Of a DNA stretch of 64,000 bases, positions 24,787 through 33,830 are shown one piece after another (within the stretch, counting starts at the first letter, position 1; every line of letters starts with the position of its first letter). The stretch lies in assembly GCF_014203735.1 (NCBI RefSeq), contig NZ_JACHJQ010000011.1, positions 62,001 to 126,000 of the forward strand, in the 5' to 3' direction. This DNA is from Actinophytocola algeriensis. Its GTDB lineage: Bacteria; Actinomycetota; Actinomycetes; Mycobacteriales; Pseudonocardiaceae. The notes under the pieces are model-generated. The model made no database searches and was not told the origin of the DNA. It saw only the letters and a list, made by a program, of their open reading frames with translations. Both the position numbers and the translations under genes were made by a program.

Positions 24787-25107
24787 GTGACCGCTGCCAC
24801 CGACGAGCTCGTCGCCCCGCCGCCGACCGAGCCCGGCAGGCTGAACAAGCCGTGGCGCGCGTTCGTCGCGCTGGCCGAGCTGGTCGTCGCCGGGGTCGCG
24901 GTGTGGTTCGCGTTCGACTTCTGGCCCCGCGGCATCGCGAAGATCGTCGAGCGCTACCCCGACGGGATCGTGTTCGAGTCCACCCGCTTCATCGGCAGCT
25001 GGATGGCGCTCGCGATCCTGCTGGGCACCGTCGCGGCCGTGCTCGTCGTCGACGCCGTGCGGCAGGTCGTGCTCGCGGCCCGTGCCCGTCCGAAGCGCGG
25101 ACGGTGA
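24787..25107 (+). CDS. Small two-helix membrane protein
   Basis: 106 residues with helices about 25-45 and 70-93 and a basic C-terminus (RARPKRGR). GTG start 13 nt after the preceding gene. Function unknown; last of the block before hemL. Confidence 0.65.
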   Translation: MTAATDELVAPPPTEPGRLNKPWRAFVALAELVVAGVAVWFAFDFWPRGIAKIVERYPDGIVFESTRFIGSWMALAILLGTVAAVLVVDAVRQVVLAARARPKRGR

Positions 25108-25111
25108 CACC

Positions 25112-25138
25112 TGGGGAGCGACCCCCAGACCCCCGAGA
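25112..25138 (+). repeat. GAGCGACCCCCAGACCCCCG element, intergenic copy
   Basis: GGGGAGCGACCCCCAGACCC followed by CCGAGAGG, between a membrane protein gene and hemL. The same string occurs at 1-18 (cut by the window edge) and at 60329-60351. Confidence 0.6.
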
Positions 25139-25159
25139 GGCGATGTAAGACTGGGGGCT

Positions 25160-26455
25160 GTGACGACCGAGCAGTCTTCAGCCCTCTTCAAGCGAGCCCA
25201 GTCGGTGACCCCCGGCGGCGTCAACTCCCCGGTGCGCGCGTTCCAGGCGGTCGGCGGCACCCCGCGGTTCATGGTCCGCGGCGAGGGCCCCTACCTGTGG
25301 GACGTCGACGGCAACCGCTACGTCGACCTCGTCTCCTCGTGGGGCCCGATGATCCACGGGCACGCGCACCCGCCGATCGTCGAGGCCGTCCGCGCCGCCG
25401 CCGTGTCCGGGCTGTCGTTCGGCACGCCGACCGCCGGTGAGATCGACCTCGCCGAGGAGATCATCGCCCGCGTCGAACCGGTCGCCGCCGTGCGGCTGGT
25501 CAACTCCGGCACCGAGGCCACCATGAGCGCGATCCGCCTCGCGCGTGGCTTCACCGGCCGGTCCAAGATCGTCAAGTTCGCGGGCTGCTACCACGGGCAC
25601 GTCGACGCGCTGCTCGCCGAAGCCGGCTCCGGGGTCGCCACGTTCGCGCTGCCCAACTCGCCCGGCGTCACCGGCGCGCAGGCGGGCGACACGGTCGTCC
25701 TGCCCTACAACGACCTCGACGCCGTCCGCGCCGCCTTCGCCGAGCACGGCGCCGAGATCGCCGCCGTGATCACCGAGGCCGCACCCGGCAACATGGGCGC
25801 GATCCCGCCGCTCACCGGCTTCAACGAAGGCCTCCGCGAGATCACCCGGCAGCACGGCGCGCTGCTCGTCATGGACGAGGTGATGACCGGCTTCCGCGTG
25901 TCCGCGGCGGGCTGGTTCGGCATCGACGCGGTACCCGGTGACCTGTACACGTTCGGCAAGGTCATGTCCGGCGGACTGCCCGCCGCGGCGTTCGGCGGAC
26001 GCGCCGACGTCATGGCGCACCTCGCCCCGGCGGGCCCGGTCTACCAGGCGGGCACCCTGTCCGGGAACCCCGTCGCCGTCGCCGCCGGCCTCGCGTCGCT
26101 GCGGGAGGCCACCGCCGACACCTACCGCGCGCTCGACGCGAACGCGGCCCGGCTCGGCGCGCTCATCGGCACCGAGCTGACCGCGGCCGGGGTGCCGCAC
26201 CGCGTGCAGTTCGCGGGCAGCCTGGTCAGCGTGTTCTTCACCGAGACACCGGTGCGGAACTTCGCCGAGGCCAAGGCGTCGGACACCGGCCGGTTCCCGG
26301 CGTTCTTCCACGCACTGCTGGAACGCGGCGTGTACCCGCCGCCGAGCGCCTTCGAGGCGTGGTTCGTCAACGCCGCCATGGACGACGACGCGTTCGACGT
26401 CATCGGCGCGGCACTACCGGCCGCCGCGAGAGCCGCCGCGAAGGGGGAGCAGTGA
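25160..26455 (+). CDS. hemL: Glutamate-1-semialdehyde 2,1-aminomutase
   Basis: PLP enzyme converting glutamate-1-semialdehyde to 5-aminolevulinate, following HemA in the C5 pathway. 431 residues. [13 protein letters not shown] at the N-terminus, [14 protein letters not shown], the PLP lysine Lys267 in [15 protein letters not shown], and [16 protein letters not shown] are all present. GTG 25160 has no RBS; TAAGAC 8 nt upstream is a fair leaderless -10. Followed by the dispersed intergenic element at 26454. Confidence 0.94.
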   Translation: MTTEQSSALFKRAQSVTPGGVNSPVRAFQAVGGTPRFMVRGEGPYLWDVDGNRYVDLVSSWGPMIHGHAHPPIVEAVRAAAVSGLSFGTPTAGEIDLAEEIIARVEPVAAVRLVNSGTEATMSAIRLARGFTGRSKIVKFAGCYHGHVDALLAEAGSGVATFALPNSPGVTGAQAGDTVVLPYNDLDAVRAAFAEHGAEIAAVITEAAPGNMGAIPPLTGFNEGLREITRQHGALLVMDEVMTGFRVSAAGWFGIDAVPGDLYTFGKVMSGGLPAAAFGGRADVMAHLAPAGPVYQAGTLSGNPVAVAAGLASLREATADTYRALDANAARLGALIGTELTAAGVPHRVQFAGSLVSVFFTETPVRNFAEAKASDTGRFPAFFHALLERGVYPPPSAFEAWFVNAAMDDDAFDVIGAALPAAARAAAKGEQ

Positions 26456-26528
26456 ACGGAGCTTGCGGAGCGAACCATCGGGCACAGGGCGACCGCGAGC
26501 GGCTCCCCGGAGCCTGCGAGGGGGAGTC
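26454..26528 (+). repeat. Dispersed intergenic element, copy 1
   Basis: From the hemL stop to the next start: CGGAGCTTGCGGAGCGAACC, then GGGCGACCGCGAGCGGC, then GAGCCTGCGAGGGGGAG which serves as RBS. A near-identical stretch fills the paaB-paaC gap (52085-52161); a shortened form lies at 28558-28599. Confidence 0.7.
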
Positions 26529-27161
26529 ATGAGCGTTCGGACGGTCGTGCACCTGGTGCGGCACGGGGAGGTGCACAACCCGACGGGCATCCTCTACGGC
26601 CGCCTCGAGGGGTTCAAGCTGTCGGAGCTGGGGCAGCGCCAGGCGCTGACCGTCGCAGAACACCTGGCGGGCAGCGACATCGCGCACGTCGTCGCGTCGC
26701 CGCTGCAGCGGGCGCAGGAGACCGCCGGGCCCATCGTCGACTCGCACCAGCTCGACCTCGTCACCGACGAGCAGCTGATCGAGGCCGACAACGTGTTCGA
26801 GGGCAAGCGCGTGTCCATCGGCGACGGTGCGCTGCGCTCACCGAGGCACTGGCCGCACATGCACAACCCGTTCCTGCCGTCGTGGGGCGAGCCGTACCTG
26901 CACATCGCCCGCCGCATGCTCGGCGCCGTCTACCGCGCCCGCGCCGCCGCCGCGGGCCACGAGGCGGTGTGCGTGTCCCACCAGCTGCCGATCTGGACGC
27001 TGCGGCGGTTCCTGGAGGGCAAGCGCCTGTGGCACGACCCCCGTCGGCGGCAGTGCTCCCTGGCGTCGGTCACGTCGTTGATGTTCGACAACGAGAGCCT
27101 GGTCGCGATCCGGTACCGCGAACCGGCGGGCGCCAGCAGTCCGAAGGTGACCGGCGCATGA
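26529..27161 (+). CDS. Histidine phosphatase family protein (Rv0525 position)
   Basis: 210 residues. Phosphoglycerate-mutase-like fold: LVRHGEVHNP with catalytic His12, VASPLQRAQETAGPI, and second histidine in CVSHQLPIWTLRRF. It always sits between hemL and the cytochrome c maturation thioredoxin in related genomes, but the substrate is unknown. GGGGGAG RBS from the intergenic element precedes the ATG. Stop overlaps the next start (ATGA). Confidence 0.85.
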   Translation: MSVRTVVHLVRHGEVHNPTGILYGRLEGFKLSELGQRQALTVAEHLAGSDIAHVVASPLQRAQETAGPIVDSHQLDLVTDEQLIEADNVFEGKRVSIGDGALRSPRHWPHMHNPFLPSWGEPYLHIARRMLGAVYRARAAAAGHEAVCVSHQLPIWTLRRFLEGKRLWHDPRRRQCSLASVTSLMFDNESLVAIRYREPAGASSPKVTGA

Positions 27162-27733
27162 AACGCATCGCAGTGCTTCTTGCCGCCGTGCTGGCGGTGA
27201 CCGGCTGCTCGACCGGCACCGACGCGGTCGCCACGGGCAGCGAGTTCAACTTCGTCAGCCCCGGCGGCCAGACCGACATCACCTACGAGGGCGACGAGCG
27301 CCAGCAGATCCCCGAGATGCGGGGCGACTCGCTGATGGAGGAGGGCACGCAGCTCACGCTGTCCTCCTACGAGGGCGAGGTCGTGGTGCTGAACATCTGG
27401 GGCGCGTGGTGCCCGCCGTGCCGCGCCGAGGCGCCACAACTGCAGAAGGTGCACGAGGACTACGAGGACAAGGGCGTGCAGGTCCTCGGCATCGACTTCC
27501 GCGACTACGACCGCGACGCCCCCGCCGACTTCATGCGCAACTTCGGCCTCACGTACCCGTCGATCTACGACCCGTCCGGCCGCTCGCTGCTGCCGCTGAA
27601 GGGCTACCCCCGCGCGACCGTCCCGTCGACGATCGTCCTCGACAAGGACCACCGCGTGGCGGCCATCTTCCTGCGCGACCTGCTCGCCGAGGACCTGACG
27701 CCCCTGATCGACAGACTGCTCGCCGAGAAGTGA
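27158..27733 (+). CDS. Thioredoxin-family lipoprotein (ResA/TlpA-like) for cytochrome c maturation
   Basis: 191 residues. Lipoprotein signal peptide with lipobox AVTGC (Cys17), then a thioredoxin fold whose active site is WCPPC (Cys85, Cys88) and a cis-Pro segment TVPSTIVLDKD. Anchored outside the membrane, it should reduce apocytochrome c cysteines with electrons from CcdA downstream. Position matches Rv0526. ATG overlaps the stop of the phosphatase gene. Confidence 0.9.
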   Translation: MKRIAVLLAAVLAVTGCSTGTDAVATGSEFNFVSPGGQTDITYEGDERQQIPEMRGDSLMEEGTQLTLSSYEGEVVVLNIWGAWCPPCRAEAPQLQKVHEDYEDKGVQVLGIDFRDYDRDAPADFMRNFGLTYPSIYDPSGRSLLPLKGYPRATVPSTIVLDKDHRVAAIFLRDLLAEDLTPLIDRLLAEK

Positions 27734-27793
27734 CCCGCACTACGCGGCGGCGGACCACCGACCCCGTGCTGAGTAGGACCTAAGTCCCACGCC

Positions 27794-27799
27794 TACCCT
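27794..27799 (+). promoter_or_regulatory. -10 box of a leaderless promoter for ccdA
   Basis: TACCCT, 7 nt before the GTG at 27807, with no RBS. It suggests that ccdA-resB-ccsB can be transcribed separately from the thioredoxin gene. Confidence 0.45.
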
Positions 27800-27806
27800 G
27801 GTCGCC

Positions 27807-28559
27807 GTGGACCCGACCGCCATCGCCATCAGCGGGCCGTTCTTGCTGGCCGCTGGCGTAGCGCTGCTCGCGGGCATGGTGTCCTTCGCGTCCCCGTGCG
27901 TCGTCCCGCTCGTCCCCGGCTACCTGGCCTACCTCGCCGCGCTGGTCGGCGCCGACACCCGGGACGAGAACGGCAAGAAGGCCAAGGTGCTCGGCGCCGT
28001 CGGCCTGTTCATCCTCGGGTTCACCGTCGTCTTCGCGGCGGGTGTCGGCAGCATCGTGTGGCTCGCCGACTCGTTGTTCGCCAACCAGGAGACGCTCCAG
28101 CGCTGGGGCGGTGTGGTGCTCATCGCGATGTCGCTCGTGTTCGTCGGGTTCATCCCCGGCCTGCAGCGCGACCTCCGGTTCCACAAGGTCCCGAGGATGG
28201 GCCTCGCGGGCGCACCCGTCCTCGGCGCGATCTTCGGTCTCGGCTGGACACCGTGCATCGGCCCGACCCTGTCCGGGGTCATGGTCATCGCCGCCAGCAC
28301 CGGCGGGACCGCGGCCCGCGGGTTCCTGCTGGTCCTCGTCTACTGCCTCGGCCTCGGCATCCCGTTCCTGCTCATCGCGCTCGGCGCGCGGTGGACGGTC
28401 CGCACCAACGGCTGGCTGCGCCGCAACGCGCGCACCATCCAGCTCGTCGGCGGCGGCCTGCTGTTCGTCGTCGGTGTGCTGCTCGTCACCGGCCTGTGGG
28501 CCGAGCTGACCACCTGGCTCAAGTACACCGTGGTCACCACTACGGAGCTGCCACTGTGA
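27807..28559 (+). CDS. ccdA: Thiol-disulfide transporter CcdA
   Basis: 250-residue, six-helix membrane protein moving reducing equivalents from cytoplasmic thioredoxin to the outside. The two redox cysteines are Cys31 in SFASPCVVPLVPGYLAYL and Cys150 in GWTPCIGPTLSG, at mirrored places in the two helix triplets. Neighbours are the thioredoxin lipoprotein and ResB/CcsB (system II cytochrome c biogenesis). Corresponds to Rv0527. Confidence 0.93.
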   Translation: MDPTAIAISGPFLLAAGVALLAGMVSFASPCVVPLVPGYLAYLAALVGADTRDENGKKAKVLGAVGLFILGFTVVFAAGVGSIVWLADSLFANQETLQRWGGVVLIAMSLVFVGFIPGLQRDLRFHKVPRMGLAGAPVLGAIFGLGWTPCIGPTLSGVMVIAASTGGTAARGFLLVLVYCLGLGIPFLLIALGARWTVRTNGWLRRNARTIQLVGGGLLFVVGVLLVTGLWAELTTWLKYTVVTTTELPL

Positions 28560-28599
28560 GCGGAGCTTGCGAAGCGAACCGTCGACACTCGGTGGCGGC

Positions 28600-30186
28600 A
28601 TGATCGCCCTCCTGCGCAACACGTGGCGCGGCCTCACCTCCATGCGCACGGCGCTCGTGCTGCTGTTCCTCCTCGCCGTCGCGGCGCTGCCGGGCGCGCT
28701 GCTGCCGCAGCGGTCGCTGAACACGCAGAAGGTCGACGAGTACATCGCGAGCCACGGCTGGTGGGGCGAGCTGCTGGGGCGGCTGGAGTTCTACAACGTC
28801 TACGGCAGCGTCTGGTTCTCCGCGATTTACCTGCTGCTGTTCATCTCGCTCGTCGGCTGCCTGCTGCCGCGCACCCTCGAGTACGCCCGCGCGTTGCGCG
28901 GCAAGCCGGTCCTCACGCCGCGCAACCTGTCCCGCCTGCCGCACCACCACGAGTCGACCACCACCGCCACGCCCGACGAGGTGATGGCGACGGCCACGGA
29001 ACGTCTCAAGGGCTGGCGGCTGGCGGTGCGCGAGGAGGAGAACGGGGCCCGCAGCGTCTCCGCCGAGCGCGGCTACCTGCGTGAGACCGGCAACCTGGTC
29101 TTCCACTTCGCGATGCTCGGCCTCATCGTCGCGCTGGCCATCGGCAAGATGTTCCAGTACGAGGGCCAGGTCATCGTGGCTGCCAACGGCTCGGAGTTCT
29201 GCAACATCGGCACCGTCGGCTACGACTCGTTCCGCCCCGGCCTGCGTGTCGACGGCACCGACCTGAACCCGTTCTGCGTGAAGGTCAACGGGTTCGACGC
29301 GCACTTCCTGAGCACCGGCCAGCCCGACTACTACCGCGCCGACATCGAGTACCAGTCCGGCGCCGACCTCGACAACGGCACCTGGCGGCCGTACACGCTC
29401 GAGGTCAACTCCCCGCTGCGCACCGCGGGCGACCGGGTCTACCTGCTGAGCCACGGCTACTCGCCGACGTTCACCGTCACCTTCCCCGACGGTCAGACCC
29501 GCACCCAGACCATCCAGTGGCGGCCGGTCGACCAGCTCACCTACCTGTCCGAGGGCGCCACCAAGTTCGACCCGCCGGGCGTCACCGACCCGGTCGAGCG
29601 GCGCAAGCGCCAGCTCGCGATCACCGGCCTGCTCGCGCCGACCGCTGTCCTGCACAACAACATCCTGACCTCGGGTTTCCCGGACCTGCGGGACCCGGCC
29701 GTCGCCATCGACGTGCTGAAGGGCGACCTCGGCAACGACTCCGGCCGCGGCCAGTCGATCTTCGAGGTCAACCAGGAGATGGTCGAGTCCGGGCGCCTGG
29801 ACCGGGTCGCGCGCGAGAACCTGCGGCCCGGCGACGAGATCACCCTCGACGACGGCACGAAGGTCCGCTTCGACGACGTGCAGCGCTGGGTGTACCTGCA
29901 GGTCTCGCACGACCCCGCGCAGGGCTGGGTGCTGCTGTTCGCCGTGCTGGTCGTGTTCGGTCTCGGCATGTCGCTCGTGATCAAACGGCGCAGGCTGTGG
30001 GTGCGGGCGGTACCCGGCGGCGACGACAGGGCAGACGGCGCCACCGTGCTGTTGCTCGGTGGTCTCGCCCGCACTGACCAGGCGGGATACGGCGAGGAGT
30101 TCGGCCGCGTGACCGAGGGCCTGCTCGCCGACCTGCCCCCGCGCGAAGAAGAACGTGAAGGCGCCACCGCTTCGAGGGAGTCCTGA
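28600..30186 (+). CDS. resB: Cytochrome c biogenesis protein ResB
   Basis: 528 residues. System II heme-handling component that works with CcsB. N-terminal helices (LRNTWRGLTSMRTALVLLFL, IYLLLFISLVGCLLPRTLEY), a third helix at GNLVFHFAMLGLIVALAIG, a large extracytoplasmic domain, and a fourth helix near 445-465 (WVLLFAVLVVFGLGMSLVI). ATG 28600 is preceded by GGTGG; an in-frame TTG at 28567 lies inside the short intergenic repeat. TGATG overlap with ccsB. Corresponds to Rv0528. Confidence 0.92.
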   Translation: MIALLRNTWRGLTSMRTALVLLFLLAVAALPGALLPQRSLNTQKVDEYIASHGWWGELLGRLEFYNVYGSVWFSAIYLLLFISLVGCLLPRTLEYARALRGKPVLTPRNLSRLPHHHESTTTATPDEVMATATERLKGWRLAVREEENGARSVSAERGYLRETGNLVFHFAMLGLIVALAIGKMFQYEGQVIVAANGSEFCNIGTVGYDSFRPGLRVDGTDLNPFCVKVNGFDAHFLSTGQPDYYRADIEYQSGADLDNGTWRPYTLEVNSPLRTAGDRVYLLSHGYSPTFTVTFPDGQTRTQTIQWRPVDQLTYLSEGATKFDPPGVTDPVERRKRQLAITGLLAPTAVLHNNILTSGFPDLRDPAVAIDVLKGDLGNDSGRGQSIFEVNQEMVESGRLDRVARENLRPGDEITLDDGTKVRFDDVQRWVYLQVSHDPAQGWVLLFAVLVVFGLGMSLVIKRRRLWVRAVPGGDDRADGATVLLLGGLARTDQAGYGEEFGRVTEGLLADLPPREEEREGATASRES

Positions 30187-31154
30187 TGGACGTCAACGAG
30201 ACGTTGTCCAGCTACAGCGACTGGTGCTACGGCATCGCCGTCGGCGCGTACGTCGTGGCGATGCTGTTCTACCTGTACGAGCAGGCCTTCGGGTACCGCG
30301 AGCGCAGGGCCGCCAAGGAACTGGTCGCCGTCGGCGCCGGGGACACGCTCGTCGCGGAGCCGGCCGACGACTCCGACGGCTTCGACGACTCCGACGACCC
30401 GGACTCGCGGTCCCGCACCGCCCGTGCCGTGCGGATCGGCAAGCTGGCCGTGTCGCTCACCACATTCGGGGCGCTGCTGCACTTCGGCTCGCTCGTGCTG
30501 CGCGCGCTGGCGACGAGCCGTGCGCCGTGGGGCAACATGTACGAGTTCGGCGCCACGCTGTGCCTCGTGGCCGTGGGGACCTGGCTCGTGGTGCTGCGCA
30601 AGTACCCGACGGTCCGCCACCTCGGCGTGTGGGTGCTGCTGCCGGTCATCGTGCTGATGTTCCTTGGCGGTGTCGTCCTGTACACGACGGCCGCACCCGT
30701 GCAGCCCGCCCTGCAGTCCTACTGGCTCGTGATCCACGTGTTCGCGATCGCGCTCGGCAGCGGCATGGTGCTGGTGCCCGGCGTGGTGAGCGTTCTCTAC
30801 CTGCTGAAGGTCCGCAAGCCGGAGTGGGCGACCCGCCTGCCCGCCGCGGACGTGCTGGACCAGGTCGCCTACCGCACGACCGTGTTCGCGTTCCCGATCT
30901 ACACCGCGGGTGTGATCTTCGGCGCGATCTGGGCGGAGCAGTCGTGGGGCCGGTTCTGGGGGTGGGACCCCAAGGAGACCGTGGCGTTCATCGCATGGGT
31001 CGTCTACGCGGCGTACCTGCACTCGCGGGCGACCGCGGGCTGGCGCGGCGGCCGGGCCGCGGTGATCAACGTCGTCGGCTTCGCGGCCATGATCTTCAAC
31101 CTGTTCTTCATCAACCTGGTAACGGCTGGGTTGCATTCTTACGCGGGGGTTTGA
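30186..31154 (+). CDS. ccsB: Cytochrome c synthase subunit CcsB/CcsA (WWD domain)
   Basis: 322-residue multi-helix membrane protein that presents heme to apocytochrome c. The WWD signature is WGRFWGWDPKETVAFIAW; flanking histidines that may ligand heme lie in LLHFGSLVLRA, LVIHVFAIALGSG and AGLHSYAGV. The acidic segment at about 55-75 (DDSDGFDDSDDPDS) is a cytoplasmic insertion. Coupled to resB. Corresponds to Rv0529. Confidence 0.93.
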   Translation: MDVNETLSSYSDWCYGIAVGAYVVAMLFYLYEQAFGYRERRAAKELVAVGAGDTLVAEPADDSDGFDDSDDPDSRSRTARAVRIGKLAVSLTTFGALLHFGSLVLRALATSRAPWGNMYEFGATLCLVAVGTWLVVLRKYPTVRHLGVWVLLPVIVLMFLGGVVLYTTAAPVQPALQSYWLVIHVFAIALGSGMVLVPGVVSVLYLLKVRKPEWATRLPAADVLDQVAYRTTVFAFPIYTAGVIFGAIWAEQSWGRFWGWDPKETVAFIAWVVYAAYLHSRATAGWRGGRAAVINVVGFAAMIFNLFFINLVTAGLHSYAGV

Positions 31155-31163
31155 CCTCGATCG

Positions 31164-31193
31164 TTGGACAACCTGCGTCGTTATCAGTACTCT
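31164..31193 (+). promoter_or_regulatory. Promoter upstream of the 31257 gene
   Basis: TTGGAC (31164-31169), 18-bp spacer, TACTCT (31188-31193): a plausible housekeeping promoter 60 bp before the TTG start, one of the few in the window with both hexamers. Confidence 0.4.
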
Positions 31194-31256
31194 CCGCTGC
31201 GGGGTTCGCCGAGTTTCATCCATATGGGTGACGCTGATTGGGGCCAGGAGGGCGTT

Positions 31257-32027
31257 TTGACGTACGCAGGTGCTTACGGACGTGACGAACGGTTGCCGGT
31301 GGACCGGCTGCTACGCCGTGAGAACCACCCGCTGGGGGTTCGCCGGAACGAGGCGACGAAGATCGCCACCGAGGAAGCCGCCGAGGCGGCCTCCTCGAGC
31401 AAGCGCTGGACCTTCGGTGCGGCCGCGGGTGCGCTGCTCGTCGCGGGCACCTTCGCCGCGGGCGCGCTCGGCATCTCGGGTGGCGCCACCCCGGTAGCGG
31501 GTTCCGCGCCAGAGCACGCCCCCGCGTCGCCCGGTCACAACCCCGGCGGCAGCGGCCCGGTCGTGGGTTCCCCGTCGCCAGGCAAGGACGACGCCAAGCA
31601 GAAGCAGCAGGATCCGCGCGCCGAGCAGACCACGCCCGCGTCGGCTGGCGGTCCGGCCGCCGGTGCGCCGGTCACCTCGGACCCGACGGGCACCGGCCAG
31701 GGTGGCGGCAGCGACCAGGGCAGCGGTGGCTCCGCGGGTGGTACGAGCGTCGAGACGCCGGCCCCCGCCCCGCAGCAGCCCGCCCCGCAGCAGCCCGCGC
31801 CGGCCCCGGCGCCCGCTCCCGAGCAGGGTGGCGGCGGCGGCCTCGGTGACGTGCTCGAGCCGGTGACGGACACCGTTGGCGACGTGCTCACGCCGGTCAC
31901 GGACACCGTCGGCGGGATCCTGTCGCCGCTCACCGGCAGCAGCACGGCGTCGACGACGAGCGCCCCGGCACCGTCCGGTCCCGCGCTCACCATGATCAAT
32001 CCGCTGGGTGACCTGCTCGGTGTCTGA
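31257..32027 (+). CDS. Single-pass low-complexity protein with C-terminal DTVG repeats
   Basis: 256 residues from a TTG at 31257, chosen because AGGAGGG lies 4-5 nt upstream; an ATG at 31224 is in frame. Cytoplasmic basic N-terminus (RRENHPLGVRRNEATKIA), one membrane helix (about 45-65), then an extracytoplasmic Pro/Gly/Gln/Ser-rich region with a PAPQQPAPQQPAPAPAPAP run and a repeat EPVTDTVGDVLTPVTDTVGG. Unknown function; perhaps spans the cell wall. It precedes the MinD-like ATPase gene by 134 bp. Confidence 0.65.
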   Translation: MTYAGAYGRDERLPVDRLLRRENHPLGVRRNEATKIATEEAAEAASSSKRWTFGAAAGALLVAGTFAAGALGISGGATPVAGSAPEHAPASPGHNPGGSGPVVGSPSPGKDDAKQKQQDPRAEQTTPASAGGPAAGAPVTSDPTGTGQGGGSDQGSGGSAGGTSVETPAPAPQQPAPQQPAPAPAPAPEQGGGGGLGDVLEPVTDTVGDVLTPVTDTVGGILSPLTGSSTASTTSAPAPSGPALTMINPLGDLLGV

Positions 32028-32160
32028 CACCGCTCGCCGCTGACCCGCACCGGTTGCTGGTGCGAACACCGGAAGGCCCCGTGTCGACTGTGTCGAACAC
32101 CTGCGACTACCGTCGCGTGCGGAGGCGGTCCAGGTCGGTGCTTTTGGGAGGAATCCAGCG

Positions 32161-33603
32161 GTGAGTGCGCGCGAAGGAGAGCCGGAGGGGGGCGTTCCCC
32201 GCGCAGGTGTCGGGCAGGAACCCGCACCGAGGAGCGATTTCGCCTGGATGCCGCCGGAGGCGCAGGAGGAGTCCGAGCGACCCACCCACGACTTCGGCCC
32301 CAATCCCCTCGTGTCCAAGTACGACGAGGAGGAGAGGACCGACTCGACCCCGTACCCGGACGCGTCGGGCCCGCACCAGGTGCCGTACTCCGACCCCACA
32401 CCGTCGGGCTCGCAGCCCGTGCCGCGGCACTACGTGGACCAGACGCCGTCGGGTTCCCAGCCCGTGTCGCCGCAGTACGCGGATCCGAGCGCGTCGGGCT
32501 CGCAGCAGGTGCCACAGCACTACATCGACCAGACCCCGTCCGGCTCCCAGCCGGTGGCGGGGATCTCCGGTCCGCACCACGTGCCGCCGCAGCAGTACCC
32601 GCCCGCTGCCGCGTACCAGCAGCAGTACCCGGGCCACCCCGGTCCGCCGCGACACGGCCCGCCGCCTGCCCACGGCGAGGAGCTGTCGTCCGCCAAGCTG
32701 ATCAAGCACACGAAGCGCGCCCCGCAGTCGGGCTGGCGCAAGGCGGTCTTCGTGGCGAGCGGGCACCTGATCAACGTCGGGGAAAGCCCGGCGGAGACGC
32801 ACCGCCGCGAGCTGATCGGCCGGGTGAACCAGCCCCTCCGGGGCTGCTACAAGATCGCGATGCTGAGCCTGAAGGGCGGCGTCGGCAAGACGACGACGAC
32901 CACCACCCTGGGCTCCACCTTCTCGTCCCTGCGCGGCGACCGCGTGATCGCGGTGGACGCGAACCCGGACCGCGGCACCCTGAGCCAGAAGATCCCGCTC
33001 GAGACGACGGCCACGGTCCGCCACCTCCTGCGTGACGCCGACCGCATCCACCGTTACAGCGACATCCGCGCCTACACGTCGCAGGGCCCCAGCCGCCTGG
33101 AAGTGCTGGCGAGCGAGCAGGACCCAGCGGTCTCGGAAGCCTTCAGCGAGGACGACTACCGCCGCACGGTGGCCCTGCTGGAGCACTTCTACAACATCGT
33201 CCTGACCGACTGCGGCACCGGCCTGATGCACTCGGCGATGAAGGGTGTCCTGGACATCGCGGACGCGCTGGTCGTCGTGTCGTCGGGCTCGGTGGACGGC
33301 GCCCGCTCGGCGTCGGCCACCCTTGACTGGCTGGACGTCCACGGCTACCGCGACCTGGTCTCCCGCTCGGTGGCGGTCATCAACTCGGTCCGCCCCCGCG
33401 CGGGCTCGGTGGACCTCGACAAGCTGGCGCAGCACTTCGGCGCCCGCTGCCGGGCGGTGTGCCGCATCCCGTTCGACCCGCACCTGGAAGAGGGCGCGGA
33501 GATCGAGCTGGACCGCCTGGGCGCCGACACCCGCCTGGCCCTGCTCGAGCTGGCGGCCACAGTGGCGGACGGCTTCCCGAGTGAGTTCTACTACATGCGC
33601 TGA
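32161..33603 (+). CDS. MinD/ParA-like ATPase with Pro-rich repeat N-terminus (EspI-like layout)
   Basis: 480 residues. Residues 1-180 are disordered and Pro/Gln-rich and include four imperfect repeats around 75-130 based on DQTPSGSQPVxxxY. The C-terminal half is a SIMIBI ATPase: deviant Walker A KGGVGKTTTT (Lys238), VIAVDANPDRGTL, and VLTDCGTGLMHSAMKGVLD as switch II. The order of a long Pro-rich head plus MinD domain is that of EspI of ESX secretion systems, but no ESX genes are nearby. GTG start with GGGAGGAA RBS. Confidence 0.8.
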   Translation: MSAREGEPEGGVPRAGVGQEPAPRSDFAWMPPEAQEESERPTHDFGPNPLVSKYDEEERTDSTPYPDASGPHQVPYSDPTPSGSQPVPRHYVDQTPSGSQPVSPQYADPSASGSQQVPQHYIDQTPSGSQPVAGISGPHHVPPQQYPPAAAYQQQYPGHPGPPRHGPPPAHGEELSSAKLIKHTKRAPQSGWRKAVFVASGHLINVGESPAETHRRELIGRVNQPLRGCYKIAMLSLKGGVGKTTTTTTLGSTFSSLRGDRVIAVDANPDRGTLSQKIPLETTATVRHLLRDADRIHRYSDIRAYTSQGPSRLEVLASEQDPAVSEAFSEDDYRRTVALLEHFYNIVLTDCGTGLMHSAMKGVLDIADALVVVSSGSVDGARSASATLDWLDVHGYRDLVSRSVAVINSVRPRAGSVDLDKLAQHFGARCRAVCRIPFDPHLEEGAEIELDRLGADTRLALLELAATVADGFPSEFYYMR

Positions 33604-33717
33604 CCCGCAAGGACGTTCCGGCCAGGCTGCCAACAGCCTGGCCTCAGCCAACCCTGCCGATTTCCCTCAGAACCGCTGCTGCGACGCCCCGGCTCCGGCT
33701 CAGCGGGCCGCACACGC

Positions 33718-33822
33718 ACGCGAGTCTCCCTCTCGGAACACGCGAGTCACCCCTTGGGCGCCGCCGACTCGGCGGTCGCGGCCGGGAGAGCTCGCGGGTC
33801 GCGAAAAGGAGACTCGCGGGAT
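33718..33822. terminator. Long imperfect hairpin between convergent genes
   Basis: CGCGAGTCTCCCTCTCGG (about 33720) pairs with CGCGAAAAGGAGACTCGCG (about 33801-33819), and an inner ACGCGAGTCACC pairs with GAGAGCTCGCGGGT. It lies in the 227-bp gap between the MinD-like gene and a minus-strand gene, in which I see no other gene. Likely a bidirectional terminator. Confidence 0.5.
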
Positions 33823-33830
33823 GTTGCCCG

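Noticed and set aside
32161-33603. Chromosome-partitioning ParA
   Set aside because: The long Pro-rich head, weak similarity outside the P-loop and lack of parB or parS nearby argue for the EspI-like group instead.
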